From Methanobacteriota archaeon (GTDB lineage: Archaea; Thermoplasmatota; Poseidoniia; Poseidoniales; Poseidoniaceae): a stretch of DNA of 12,682 bases. A model generated the notes under the pieces. That model saw only the letters and a list, made by a program, of their open reading frames with translations, was not told the origin of the DNA and did no database searches. Shown in pieces: positions 1 to 9,400 of the stretch (the first letter of the stretch is position 1; each line of letters starts with the position of its first letter). The position numbers were made by a program, and so were the translations under genes. The stretch is from NCBI GenBank assembly GCA_002731395.1, contig PCBQ01000092.1, forward strand, positions 1-12,682. The letters are read 5' to 3'.

Positions 1-2616
1 GACCTGTGCTGGACGGATGGTGCTGGTGTCTGCGAAGAAGGTGACCGCGCTGTTGGAACAGGCACCGAGTCCCGCCAGTTCCTGCTGACCGTCACGGCAG
101 ACGGCAGCCAGAACTTTGACCCGCGTGAAGTCAATGTGAACCTCGAACTCCAAGGTTTCGACGCCGCCAGCGGCGGTGGATTTGACCTCGGCGTTGACGG
201 TGATGAATGGCTCGTCGTGGCCGGCAACACACAAACCGTTGAGGTTTACCGCAACACCACCACCGACACCGGCACCGACGATTCCCGCTCTGTCCTCGCG
301 TACCAGACCGCTTGGACCATGACCGGAACGGTCACCCCTGGCGACGGTGGATACAGCATTGATGCACGTCTCGTCGACTACACGATGTACGGACAAGACC
401 CGTCCTGCTCCGAATCATGGATCGATGACCCCACTGCAGAGCCGCCCGTTGAGCTGACCAGCGACAACTGGTGCGAGTTTGTGGAGAACAACGACGACTA
501 CTCCCGCACGGACTCGGACGACATTTACGGGTTCAGCGCCCTCTTCCACGACATCCGTCTTCAGACGCTTTCTGTGGCCCAAGGCTACAGCGCGGACGGC
601 TCAGGTGAGCCCACCTCTGTTGTGCAGGACGGCATGGACCTTGACCTGCGTGTTGGCACCACCCTCCTCCACGCCACCGTGGGACACTTCGGTTCCGACA
701 TCAGCAAGATGGTCGACTGGGACGTTGTTTTCACGGTGACCTCTCCCGATGGCACGGCAACCACGTACAACACGAACGATTGCCCAACCGGACTCGCTCC
801 TGCCTACACCCACAAACTTCTGGGCGCCCACAACGGCCAAGGTACCCCTCAGGAGGCTGACGTCTTCGGGTCTGCTTGTGTGATGCTCAACAACGAAAAC
901 GCGCTCGTCGTCGGTGAGTACACCTTCGAAGCCAACCTCAACTTCCTCGGCGTCTGGGACACCACCGCCGAGCGTCTTGATGAGAGCGTCGCCGACGAGA
1001 AGGCCTCCAACAACCGGAAGGTCATGAACCTCGACGTGGTCAACAACCAACCCAGCGTCCTCTCCATGACGATGTTCAACACCGGCGACCTCATCGTGTC
1101 GCAGGAAGCACCGCTCGAGTTCGATGTGCTCGCCTTTGACGTGGACTGCATCGCCGGCGACTGCCTGACCTACACTTGGGCCGTCGAAGTCAGCGGCGTT
1201 GACAATGAACTCGGCATGTGCGGCGGCGTGGGTGCTCTTGGTGCTCAGTGCACCTTCCAAATCCTGCCCGAGTACATGCCCGCTCCCCGCGTGAAGGTGA
1301 CCGTCACCGACGACAACGGCGCATCCACCTCGGAATACATGGATCTGACCATCTGGAACGACGTGACCGCCGAATCCACCACGGCCGACAGTGGCATCAC
1401 GGTGTCGTACGCCCTGCAGTACTCCAGCACCACGCCCTACACCATCACCGCAACCGACGCGGGCACTGGTGTGACCGGTATGGAACTCCCCGGTTATTCC
1501 GGTCAGTACGACTCGGTGGCGGTCATCGACTTCGCCCCCGATGCGCAGCTTGGTTCCCTCGCTGCGAGCGGTGTTTTGAGCCAAAGCATGACCTTCACGG
1601 TCCCATCCGCCCTCCTCGACGGAGACGGAAGCATTTGGTTCAACCAAGGCAGCATGTACCAACTCATCGACGGCACGGCGGAAGCCAGCACGGATGATCC
1701 CACCAAGGTGGTCTTCACGTGGGACCTGCCTGCAAACGAAGACACCTTGAGCGCAGGAAAGTTCGTCCTCTTTGGTGGCGAACTCGACCTCGCAGAGGCC
1801 CCGACCGTCGGCATCACCGCCTTCTCCGCAACAGCCGGGAAGGGCGGCACGCTGATTGTGAACTGGGGCATCGACGCGACACAGACCATGTCCCTTGGCG
1901 ACATCTTCCTTCTGGAGATCTGTGACGTTGCAGCAGATGCCGACTGCATGAACTCCTATGTTGAGGCCTTTGCGTCTGACGTCAAGACCTACACGCGTCC
2001 TGGCTCCTTCACCACGCACGGTACCACCTACACCATCTCGGTCAAGGTGTGCACCGAAGACCGCCTCTGCAACGACCAACAAGTCGGTCTTGGCAACGTG
2101 ACGGCGGACTCCGAAGTTGACGGCGATGGCGCGATGTCCATCACCAGCATCACCGCCCCAGCGAACGGCGATTCCTTCACCGTCGTCTGGACGTCTGTTG
2201 GCGACGACAGTGACGTTGCAAACTGGCGCATCTGCTACGGTACCGACAAGGCGAACATTCGCACGTCTGGTGACAAATGCACCACGGTTGGTCTGACTCA
2301 GAACACGGTCGAGATTGCTCAGCCCACGTTCACCGGTACGGAGACCTACCACTTCGTCGGTGTTGCTGTGGATGCCCTCGGCAACAGCAAGTTGGCCAAC
2401 GACGGCGACGCCTCGGCTCAGTACCGCCGTGACGCGGACTTCACCAACACGGATGACGGCAACGGAACCGTTGGTGAGGACGTGAGCGGCGACAGCGAGT
2501 TGCCCAGCTGGACCCTGCCCGCCATCGGCGGTGTTGTGGTCGCAGCGATCGTCATTGGCGCCATCATCGTCACCCGCGGCGGTGGCGGCGGCGACGACAA
2601 GGACTGGGATTACTGA
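1..2616 (+). CDS. Large tail-anchored cell-surface protein with CARDB-, PKD- and FN3-like domains (5' partial)
   Basis: The frame is open from base 1 (871 residues in the window), so the true start lies upstream; the in-frame GTG at 136 is only an internal Val codon with no visible ribosome site. In window numbering, residues about 211-345 look CARDB-like, ending in the typical 'asNNRkvmnldVVNNQPs' style. Residues about 348-454 look like a PKD or cadherin-type Ig fold (LTYTWAV, VKVTVTDDNGAS). Residues about 600-695 and 712-802 are two FN3-like sandwiches (IVNW, VVWTS, each with several Cys). A linker rich in Asp, Gly and Asn leads to one membrane helix (839-858) followed by Arg859, five Gly and the tail DDKDWDY. 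Known for such folds: extracellular spacer or binding modules. Inferred: an archaeal surface protein with most of its mass outside and a tiny acidic cytoplasmic tail. No catalytic motif was seen, so substrate and partner are unknown. Assignment as coding is firm; domain names are fold-level guesses. Confidence 0.9.
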   Translation, partial: DLCWTDGAGVCEEGDRAVGTGTESRQFLLTVTADGSQNFDPREVNVNLELQGFDAASGGGFDLGVDGDEWLVVAGNTQTVEVYRNTTTDTGTDDSRSVLAYQTAWTMTGTVTPGDGGYSIDARLVDYTMYGQDPSCSESWIDDPTAEPPVELTSDNWCEFVENNDDYSRTDSDDIYGFSALFHDIRLQTLSVAQGYSADGSGEPTSVVQDGMDLDLRVGTTLLHATVGHFGSDISKMVDWDVVFTVTSPDGTATTYNTNDCPTGLAPAYTHKLLGAHNGQGTPQEADVFGSACVMLNNENALVVGEYTFEANLNFLGVWDTTAERLDESVADEKASNNRKVMNLDVVNNQPSVLSMTMFNTGDLIVSQEAPLEFDVLAFDVDCIAGDCLTYTWAVEVSGVDNELGMCGGVGALGAQCTFQILPEYMPAPRVKVTVTDDNGASTSEYMDLTIWNDVTAESTTADSGITVSYALQYSSTTPYTITATDAGTGVTGMELPGYSGQYDSVAVIDFAPDAQLGSLAASGVLSQSMTFTVPSALLDGDGSIWFNQGSMYQLIDGTAEASTDDPTKVVFTWDLPANEDTLSAGKFVLFGGELDLAEAPTVGITAFSATAGKGGTLIVNWGIDATQTMSLGDIFLLEICDVAADADCMNSYVEAFASDVKTYTRPGSFTTHGTTYTISVKVCTEDRLCNDQQVGLGNVTADSEVDGDGAMSITSITAPANGDSFTVVWTSVGDDSDVANWRICYGTDKANIRTSGDKCTTVGLTQNTVEIAQPTFTGTETYHFVGVAVDALGNSKLANDGDASAQYRRDADFTNTDDGNGTVGEDVSGDSELPSWTLPAIGGVVVAAIVIGAIIVTRGGGGGDDKDWDY

Positions 2617-2632
2617 AATCCTTCGCTGACTC

Positions 2633-2753
2633 GGACCCTGCCCGGCGGGTACGGTCCACACGGCATCCGGTGTGCGTGAGCACGCCGGGTGCCCCTGCCG
2701 ACTGCTCGGCAACAGGAAGTCGTTCTGAGGCGGGCCTTCCGACGCTGGAACCC
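2633..2753 (+). other. Cluster of four consecutive RNA hairpins after the stop codon (candidate structured 3' UTR or small RNA)
   Basis: Four stem-loops follow one another beginning 17 bases after the stop. Hairpin 1: 2633-2643 pairs with 2647-2657 (10 pairs, one C/C mismatch). Hairpin 2: 2662-2675 with 2680-2693, 14 unbroken pairs. Hairpin 3: 2694-2701 with 2706-2716, with a three-base bulge. Hairpin 4: GGG 2732-2734 and TTCC 2737-2740 with GGAA 2747-2750 and CCC 2751-2753, with a two-base bulge. The three G-U pairs in hairpins 1 and 2 would be A/C mismatches in RNA from the other strand, which favours a + strand transcript. No U-run follows, so this is not a standard archaeal terminator. 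It may be a processing or stability element of the upstream mRNA, or part of an independent RNA. The function is not known. Confidence 0.45.
2662..2693 (+). other. Perfect 14-bp stem with GUGA (GNRA) tetraloop
   Basis: The arms at 2662-2675 and 2680-2693 pair at every position, with two G-U wobbles (2666/2689 and 2671/2684), around the loop GTGA at 2676-2679. GNRA loops are stabilising and often dock into receptors in structured RNAs. The loop is GNRA only in a + strand transcript. Chance formation of a 14-bp unbroken stem with an ideal loop is unlikely even in GC-rich DNA. It starts 45 bases after the stop codon of the upstream gene. No RNA family was recognised from it. Confidence 0.65.
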
Positions 2754-2982
2754 CTAACCGTTTGGCGCATCGCTGTGGCGCATGCCGCGACAACCTGCTC
2801 CTGTGATGTGCATCATGGGCGAAAGGGCACGATGGCCCTGCTCCGTGCTCCCTCTTCAAAGCGATCAAGTTCTTCGAGACCAGGACCTCCGGTGGACGGT
2901 CAATGGATCATCTGAGCGGATGGTTTGGTTCAATTTCGGCCTGATTGGGAACACAAGATCGCATCCGAGACGGCACGTTTGC

Positions 2983-3116
2983 TTGGAGCGGTCCACGTTT
3001 TACTGCGATGTGTAAGATTTTCATTCAACTTTGGGCCAAAAAGCGCCTGTTTCGGCTTCAAGAGAACAGAGCACGTTGGCTTTGTTCATCCCCTAAATTT
3101 CCGGTTGGAGCGGACC
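2983..3116 (+). repeat. Pair of 12-base direct repeats (TTGGAGCGGWCC)
   Basis: TTGGAGCGGTCC occurs at 2983-2994 and TTGGAGCGGACC at 3105-3116, eleven of twelve bases identical with 122 bases between starts. The second copy is also the left arm of a perfect inverted repeat, TTGGAG 3105-3110 with CTCCAA 3116-3121. Their position upstream of the giant gene makes a regulator-binding role possible, but nothing shows this directly; a chance repeat cannot be excluded. Confidence 0.35.
3064..3087 (+). other. 9-bp hairpin in the upstream region of the giant gene
   Basis: GAACAGAGC (3064-3072) pairs with GCTTTGTTC (3079-3087) with one G-U pair around the loop ACGTTG. It lies about 195 bases before the giant gene's start and about 32 bases after a T-rich tract. 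It could be an operator-like inverted repeat or an RNA stem; no family was recognised. Confidence 0.35.
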
Positions 3117-3121
3117 TCCAA
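3105..3121. repeat. Inverted repeat TTGGAG-N5-CTCCAA
   Basis: A perfect 6-bp inverted repeat (3105-3110 and 3116-3121) with spacer CGGAC. Such short dyads are typical of dimeric regulator sites, but this one sits about 100 bases upstream of the TATA-like box, further than most archaeal repressor sites. The left arm is part of a direct repeat that also occurs at 2983. Confidence 0.3.
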
Positions 3122-3166
3122 TGCACAAAAAGAACGTACCAATGGTGGCCGAACAGGCCCGCAGGC

Positions 3167-3241
3167 TATCGGTTCTGTAATGCTGGCCAATCAGGGTGTT
3201 CAAAGCACATGTACCCCAATGCCTATAACCGATACAGAACC
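3167..3241. repeat. Inverted repeats flanking the putative promoter
   Basis: GGTTCTGTA (3171-3179) recurs in inverted form as TACAGAACC (3233-3241), and TATCGGTT (3167-3174) recurs inverted as AACCGATA (3227-3234). The two words overlap in both copies but in swapped order, so each arm is built from the same two elements. The right arm begins inside the TATA-like box. This arrangement would suit a regulator that loops over or covers the promoter, or a stem-loop in a longer transcript; both are inferences. Confidence 0.35.
3223..3228 (+). promoter_or_regulatory. TATA-box-like element for the giant gene
   Basis: CTATAA lies in an AT-richer stretch 53 bases before the chosen start codon. An archaeal TATA box normally sits about 25 bases before the transcription start, which would put the start near 3250-3255 and leave a 5' leader of roughly 25-30 bases that includes the ribosome site at 3268-3274. 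No clear purine-rich BRE is visible directly upstream (the bases are CCCCAATGC). Confidence 0.4.
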
Positions 3242-3267
3242 TCAGATGCAATGCATACAGTCCGTAT

Positions 3268-3274
3268 GGGGTGA
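3268..3274 (+). promoter_or_regulatory. Shine-Dalgarno-like site that selects the ATG at 3281
   Basis: GGGGTGA resembles the archaeal consensus GGAGGTGA and is separated by six bases from the ATG at 3281. Its last three bases are an in-frame TGA that closes the frame upstream, so no earlier start than 3275 is possible. The ATG at 3275 touches the site and the one at 3290 is 15 bases away, which makes 3281 the best-spaced choice. Confidence 0.6.
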
Positions 3275-3280
3275 ATGACA

Positions 3281-3415
3281 ATGTTGGGAATGACGAACAA
3301 GAAGAAGACCGCTATGGGTGGCATCGGCATCGCCGTGCTGCTCACACTGCTGATGGCCCTGACCCCGATGACGGGTCTCGTGGGGAACCCCATCGACGAC
3401 AGTGTTTCGGCGGCA
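3281..3415 (+). other. Signal peptide or signal-anchor segment of the giant protein
   Basis: After the start comes a basic patch (Lys7-Lys9), then a hydrophobic stretch from Gly13 to about Val34 rich in Leu, Ile, Ala and Met, then a polar stretch with small residues (Ser41 to Ala45). Cleavage could occur near Gly35 or near Ala44/Ala45; there is no lipobox cysteine. This is the expected layout for Sec export, and the remainder of the protein looks fully extracellular. Confidence 0.75.
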
Positions 3416-6400
3416 GAGCACAACCAGGTTGCTGAAGACGATGTCTTCGCGCAGCCCGAGAAACTGGAACCCGTGGAGTACGGCTTCGCTGATGGCAGCG
3501 AAGTCGTGGGTGCCCGAGACGCGAACATGAAGACCTTCCGCAATGCGGACGGAACCTTCACGCAGATGATCTCGGACCAGCCCATCCACTACGACAACGA
3601 TGGCACGTGGAGTGACATCGACCTGAACCTACAGGCCACGGCCTTCGGTTGGGAAGTTGTCGAGAACACCTTCAACACCGCTTTCTCGGCGGAAGTTGCC
3701 AACGGTGTTGTGATTCAGCCAAGCGAGTGGGACGACGCGATCTTGACCGGTCTCAACCCCATGCTCGTTGTGATGGACGAATCCGGCACCAGCCACACCC
3801 CCTTCGAGGCGCCTCCCGCGACCTCTGAGGTGACGGTGGGCGGCAACACCATCCGCTACCCCCTTGCGGAAGGCTATGACCTCGACTACGAAGTCAACAC
3901 CTTCCAGGTGAAGCAGAACCTTGTGATTCGCGAGCGACCCATCCTCGACGAAGGTGCGCACTGGTTCGGCTTCACCGAAGGCATGCGCCTCCCCGCTGGA
4001 CACGCGCTCTACAGCGGCGATGTCATGGTCGGAACCGACTTGGTCCAGACCGACAGCCACCTGGAGATTCGCAACGTGGAGACCGGCGACCTGTACGCCG
4101 AAATCCCTGCCCCAATGGTCATCGAGCCCGGCGTCGAAGAGCCCTACTTTGGGACCTTCTTTGTCATGGCCCAAGGACCCATGGTTTTCCTGACCACGGC
4201 CGTTGAAACCGCTTGGCTCCTCGACGACGAGCGTGTCTTCCCTCTCGGGCTTGACCCAACGCTCAGCGTGACAAGCGCTGGCGGCGGATACTGCTACGTG
4301 TCCTACAACAACTGCTACAACAGCAATTACCGTTACATGTACCACAACTCGTACAACGGAAAGTCCAGCAGCACCTTCCGCCCCTACTACTTCTACACCC
4401 CTTGGCACAAGTTCACCTTCTCGAGCAGCAACGCCCTCCCAACCGGCGCTTCCGTGGACAAGATCGAGTACAAGGAATACGTCAGCTACCACTACTCCTA
4501 CCTCTCCAACAGCAAGATCGACTTTGACGTCAAGGTCATGGAGGACTGCGGTACGACCCGTCCAGCAACGTCCGCTACTGGCAGCGCGCCAACCAGCGGG
4601 TACTACTACTACCAAACCTACAGCGGCTACTCCATGAGCTCCCCCTCGTGCAGCGGCGCCATCAGCACCTCTTACCTGACGAGCGGCTACGGCGGCACGG
4701 CCCAGAAGGCGATGATCGTCTCTTCCGTGCACTCCCCCGGAATCGCGTTCAGTGAGAGCGACCACGGTACAGGCTGGAAGACCGCTGTCTTCTGCGACTC
4801 CACCGGCACCACGTCCTGTTCGTCCTCGACCCAGGCCGGTTACATCTGGTCCGCTCTCAACGGTACGTCCAGCGTTGGTCTGTCGAAATCCTTCGACAAC
4901 TCCGGTATCGCAACCACGGGTACCAACTCCGGTACCCGCCAGTACGTGTACACCTACGCCTACACCAGCGGTTCCTCGAACAACTACATCGCCCTGACCT
5001 ACTCGGGCGGTACCGACGCCGACGCACCAACAGCCTCGTTCGGTGAGTACGATGGCATCACCTCCTACATTGAGGGTGAGCGCACCTTCTTCCTCGGGCT
5101 GTCCGACACCTCCGGTATCGACACCACGAGCGGCAACGAGCCCACCCTCTACTACGCCGTCAACAACGGCTCCTACACCTCGGTCGCCGCCACGACGATC
5201 GGTACGTGCAGCACCTCCAGCCCGGAGTGCCAGTTCAAGGCACAGACCGCTGACATCAACGCTGGCGACTACGTCACCTACTACTGGTGGTACCAGGACC
5301 TGAACGTTGACAGCACCGGCGCTGCAGACCCCAACGAGGGCTACACGCCTGCTCTGACCGGGTCTCAGACCACTCCAACGCCTTACTGGTTCTTTGTTGA
5401 CGACGTCAACAACGCCGGTGACGCCAAGAAGATGGTTCAGTTGACCACTCAGGTCAGCGCGACGAACCTGTTCAGCCCGACGAAGTTCTTTGATCGTCAG
5501 ATGAGCTACTTCGACCAGAGCAACGAGTACTACTTCGAATTCGACACCTCTGACTGTGGCACTGGCAGCAACCGCTGTTTCTACACCGGCGCCTCGTCGC
5601 AGAACTACTTCTACAACAACTGGATCGTCCAGTGGCAGACCTCCACCTACCCCGCGACTTCGTCCTACAACACCGGCGGCTCCAGCCCCGGTAAGGTGTA
5701 CCTCGACGACGACAACGGCGGTTATCTCAGCATCTCGGCCGCCGACGGCCCCGGCATGAACCTCGTCTTCATGTGGGACGGCGATGAGTTTGCCATGGTC
5801 GGTATCGGTGACGAAACCAGCATCGAAGAACCCTTGGCCGGTGGCAGCACCGCCTCTCAGGTCTCGACCTACGGTTACAGCGCCGCACACCGCTACGTTG
5901 TCCCCGGCGACATCACCGGCGAGTTCGCGGGCTACTCCTGGAACGCGACCTACTCCAGCACCGGTCAGAACGTCGTGTGCACGGGTACCAACGGCTGGAC
6001 GCACTTCCTGCGCTCCTCCTCTGGTAGCCCAAGCTGTTCCTCTGGATACTACTACACCTACAACACGAACTACAAGTGGAACGGCTTCGCTCTCGGCGCG
6101 GGCTACTACGCCCGCACTGGAACCGGCTTCGCCGTCACCTACGACGTGTCGAAGATCGCACCAGAGCCCGACACCTACGCGCCGACGATCACACACACAT
6201 CGCTGGCTGACTCCTACGCTCGCTCGCGCACGGTCACCGCTACCATCGCCGACGGCGGTTCGCCACCCGCTGGCCTCAACGTCAGCACCTCGGCCGGAAC
6301 CGGTCCAACCCTGTACTACAGCGTGAACAACGGCTCTCAGATGTCCCAGATCATGACCCCAGTCGGAAAGACCACCACGCAGTGTGTGCTGGCGGCCTGT

Positions 6401-9400
6401 GACTGGTCGGCTGACATCACGAACCTCGACACCTCGGACTACATCGAGTACTACATCACAGCCGAGGACGTGTCCACTGACGTGACCACGCCGAACTCTG
6501 TTCAGACCACCGCTTCCACGTTCGAAGTCGGCGACCCGAACAAGATGTTCATCGTTGAATGGCACGACATGGGTTACACCAGCACTTACCTCTGCACCTA
6601 CCAAGTCGTCTTCTACGACGTGACGAACGAGTTTGAGTTCAAGTACGACACCGGCTGTCAGGTCTACGTTGACTACTCCGCTACGGGGTACCAAGACCAA
6701 ACCCGGTCCAAGGGTGAGACCCTCCAGAAGGGCAACGGCTGGCTCTACGGGTCCAACCCGTTCACCGCGAACTACCGCATGCACACGTCCTCAACGAGCA
6801 ACGGCCACGAGACCTTCTCGCCCGGCCTGACCGAGATCAAGAACTACGACACGGCCATCAGCGGAAGCAGCAGCGGTACGCCGTACGGGTACTACTGCGC
6901 GTACAGCTCCTACTGGAACACCTACAAGTCCAGCTGCAACGCGAACATCGACATGCCCGATGACTTCGAATTCGAGTACTTTGGTACCCTCTACGAGGGC
7001 ACTGACTCGAACGACCGCGTCCGCTTGGGTCGCCAGGGCTACATGTACTTCATCGACAACGGAGCCACCAGCCTCGAGCGCGGTGTCTCCACTTGGAGCA
7101 GCAACTTCCCCAACATGCCCTACTCGGGCAACTCTGCGTCGCGCGCAGGTACGATCGCTCCATGGTGGGGTTACTACACCTCCTACTACTGCTACGACAA
7201 CACCGCGATTGACTGCAGCGTCCGCTACCGCACCATGCCGTACAACGGTAAGGGTACGGACGTCGATGCCGATATCACCACGGACACCACGTGGGACATC
7301 GACGACAGCCCAATCCGCATCAACCCCAGCAACGACTACCTGTCCATCTCCGCCGACCTCACCATCGAGCCAGGCGTTGTGGTTCAGGTGGCGGACGGCA
7401 AGGGAATCTCCTTCGATGGCACCTGTGACGAGATGAAGATCAACGGAAACGCTGCCAACCCTGTGACCTTTGAGGGACAGGCCGGTGGCGAGTGGAAGGG
7501 CATGGCGTTCACCGCCGCGTGCACCACGGGTACCGACGATCGACACGAGTTCTCTCACGTCGACTTCCGGAACACCAGCGATGCCGCGATTGTTGCGGGT
7601 AGCCGCCACGGCAGCTCACCCAGCACCAACGCCAACGTTGGAAACTTCACCATGAACGACGTGACCTTCACGAACGTCGGCGCGGCTTTCAAGCACGGCT
7701 CTGGCCAAGGAACGGTCGTCGAGATGACGAACTTCGCTGTGGACGGTGCCGATGACGCGTGTTTCAACTTCGCTGAAGACACGGTTGCTATCCTGAGCGA
7801 GGGTTCCATGAAGAACTGCAACACCAACGGACAGAGCTGGGGTGGCGCTATCGTCAATTACCCAGGCTCGACCGCCGGTAGCCTGTTCCTTGAGAACGTC
7901 ACCGTGACGAACTCCTATGTGAACTTCATCGACGTTGACCTGCAAGATGTGACCGTCTCAAACGTGAGCGTCAGCAACTCCGCCAGCCAGACCGGTGTGG
8001 CCATCGACGCCATGCACGGCACCAACGCCGACCTGCACCTCTACAACGTCAGCGTCCCCGACTACGCGAACAGCGGCTTCAACGCTGTCTCCAGCGTCCA
8101 CATGGACGACGTCGACTTTGGCAGTGCTGACCTGTGGATCCACCCCAACGGCTGGGGTTCCTCCACCGTCGGTCCCATGGGCGATGACGCGGTCATGATG
8201 AACGTCGAGGCCGGCGACATCACGATGCAGCGCATCCACTTCGGCGTCTTTGAGAACATCGACGCGGGCGACGTCTCCATCTCCGGCACGACGACCCACA
8301 CCGAAACCGAGACGTGGAAGAACCTCGACATCGGCGATCTGACCATCAACGGTGGTGCATGGAGCCTGATTCTCGAGAACGCAGACGTCAGCCGTCTGTA
8401 CAGCTTCTCGACCTCGGCCACCAACACGATCGTCATGGAGCAAGGCTCGACCATCGACCACGATGACTCCTCCGTGGATGCCGTCTACGGCCGCAACTCG
8501 GACATCACCTTGGCGTCGGTTGAAGTGACCTCCAGCGACATCGACGGCAGCAGCAACTACCTCGCCAAGGCGTCTTCGAACAGCGACATTGTCCTCATCG
8601 ACGTCAGCTACGACGACGGTACGGGCGCCGCGGACTGTGCGGACGCCAACGGTGATACCACAAGCTGCCCAGTGGACGTCTCGTCCTCTGCAACCGTTTG
8701 GTACGGTGGGCTCGCTCAGGTGTCCCTCTACCGCGAGGCTCTGCTCAACAACGTGGTGCAGAAGGTCTACAAGTCCGGCCACAGCGTTCGGACCACAGTG
8801 ATGGACACCACGTCCAGCCCAGCGGCTCCGATCTTTGAGGTCGGCGTCACTCAAACCGACACCACCGGTATGGCCGAAGCATGGGTCGTCTCCGGTGACT
8901 CGAACGGCAACACCTACGGCGACCACAATCTGTTCGGATGGGGTGCAGCGGGTCAGAACGAGACCGAAGTGACCTCTGCCTGGTACCCAACCGGTGGCTT
9001 CGGCTACGGTGACCAAATTGAGTTGCTCTTGCAACCTGCTCCGATCAACTTTGACCAGCCCAACATGGACTGCACTTGGATGGCGAACAACCAGACCTTC
9101 CAAGGCGCAGAGTCCAGCCCAGGTGTCTACCTCTTCGACAGCTTCCCAATGACGCTGTCTGCTGACCTTGACATCAACGGCTGCACCCTTGTCATGATGG
9201 GTTCCGTGATGACCGTTGACGCGTCCGCGACCAACAGTCCGGTGCTGACCATCAGCAACGGCGGTTCGCTTGTTGTGAACGTCTCGTCTGACACGGGCGG
9301 CAAGGGGACCATCAAGGCTCAGAGCTCCTCGTACGGCGTTCGTTTGGACGTCGCCGATGGAACGCTCTCGGTCGCCGGTGGTGTCCTGAAGGACCTCCAC

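Larger units (their letters stand above)
2617..3274. other. Non-coding region between the two surface-protein genes
   Basis: No convincing gene lies in these 658 bases. The left third (to about 2830) is GC-rich and full of stem-loops. The right part (about 2870-3274) is clearly more AT-rich than the genes and lacks the strong C/G third-position bias that marks real genes here. It carries short repeats, the T-rich tract at about 3017-3032, and the likely promoter and ribosome site of the downstream gene. Short open frames in it show no codon bias or recognisable protein. I looked for tRNA, SRP RNA and RNase P RNA signatures on both strands and recognised none. Confidence 0.75.

Noticed and set aside
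136..138. GTG as the start of the first gene
   Set aside because: The frame is open to base 1 with the same style of sequence, no ribosome site precedes the GTG, and no signal peptide follows it, so the gene simply begins outside the window.
2633..2753. Hairpin cluster as a tRNA, SRP RNA, RNase P RNA or intrinsic terminator
   Set aside because: No T-arm or anticodon layout, no SRP helix-8 asymmetric loop, no conserved RNase P core words, and no U-run after the stems.
601..2868. A 755-codon open frame on the - strand
   Set aside because: It is codon-aligned antisense to the first surface-protein gene and ends at a rare sense TCA codon at 601. It shows no recognisable domain, whereas the + strand frame has clear domains and a membrane anchor.
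2925..3278. Small overlapping open frames in the intergenic region (81-117 codons)
   Set aside because: They lack the strong C/G third-position preference of the real genes, overlap each other in different frames, and encode no recognisable protein or signal sequence.
4597..4623. TAC-repeat tract as a phase-variable microsatellite
   Set aside because: Only four or so TAC codons occur in a row (Tyr run), in a protein that is Tyr-rich throughout; a triplet tract could not cause frameshift switching.
3629..6784. A 1051-codon open frame on the - strand
   Set aside because: Its codons are exact reverse complements of the codons of the + strand giant gene. It is open only because TTA, CTA and TCA are rare in that gene, and it ends exactly at a rare in-frame CTA (3629). 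The product is low-complexity Val/Gly/Arg/His-rich with no domain.
7958..9400. A 480-codon open frame on the - strand (and similar ones at 6791-7609 and 11447-12481)
   Set aside because: Same codon-aligned shadow effect; the frame at 7958 ends at a sense TCA codon. The + strand beta-helix pattern explains the sequence better.
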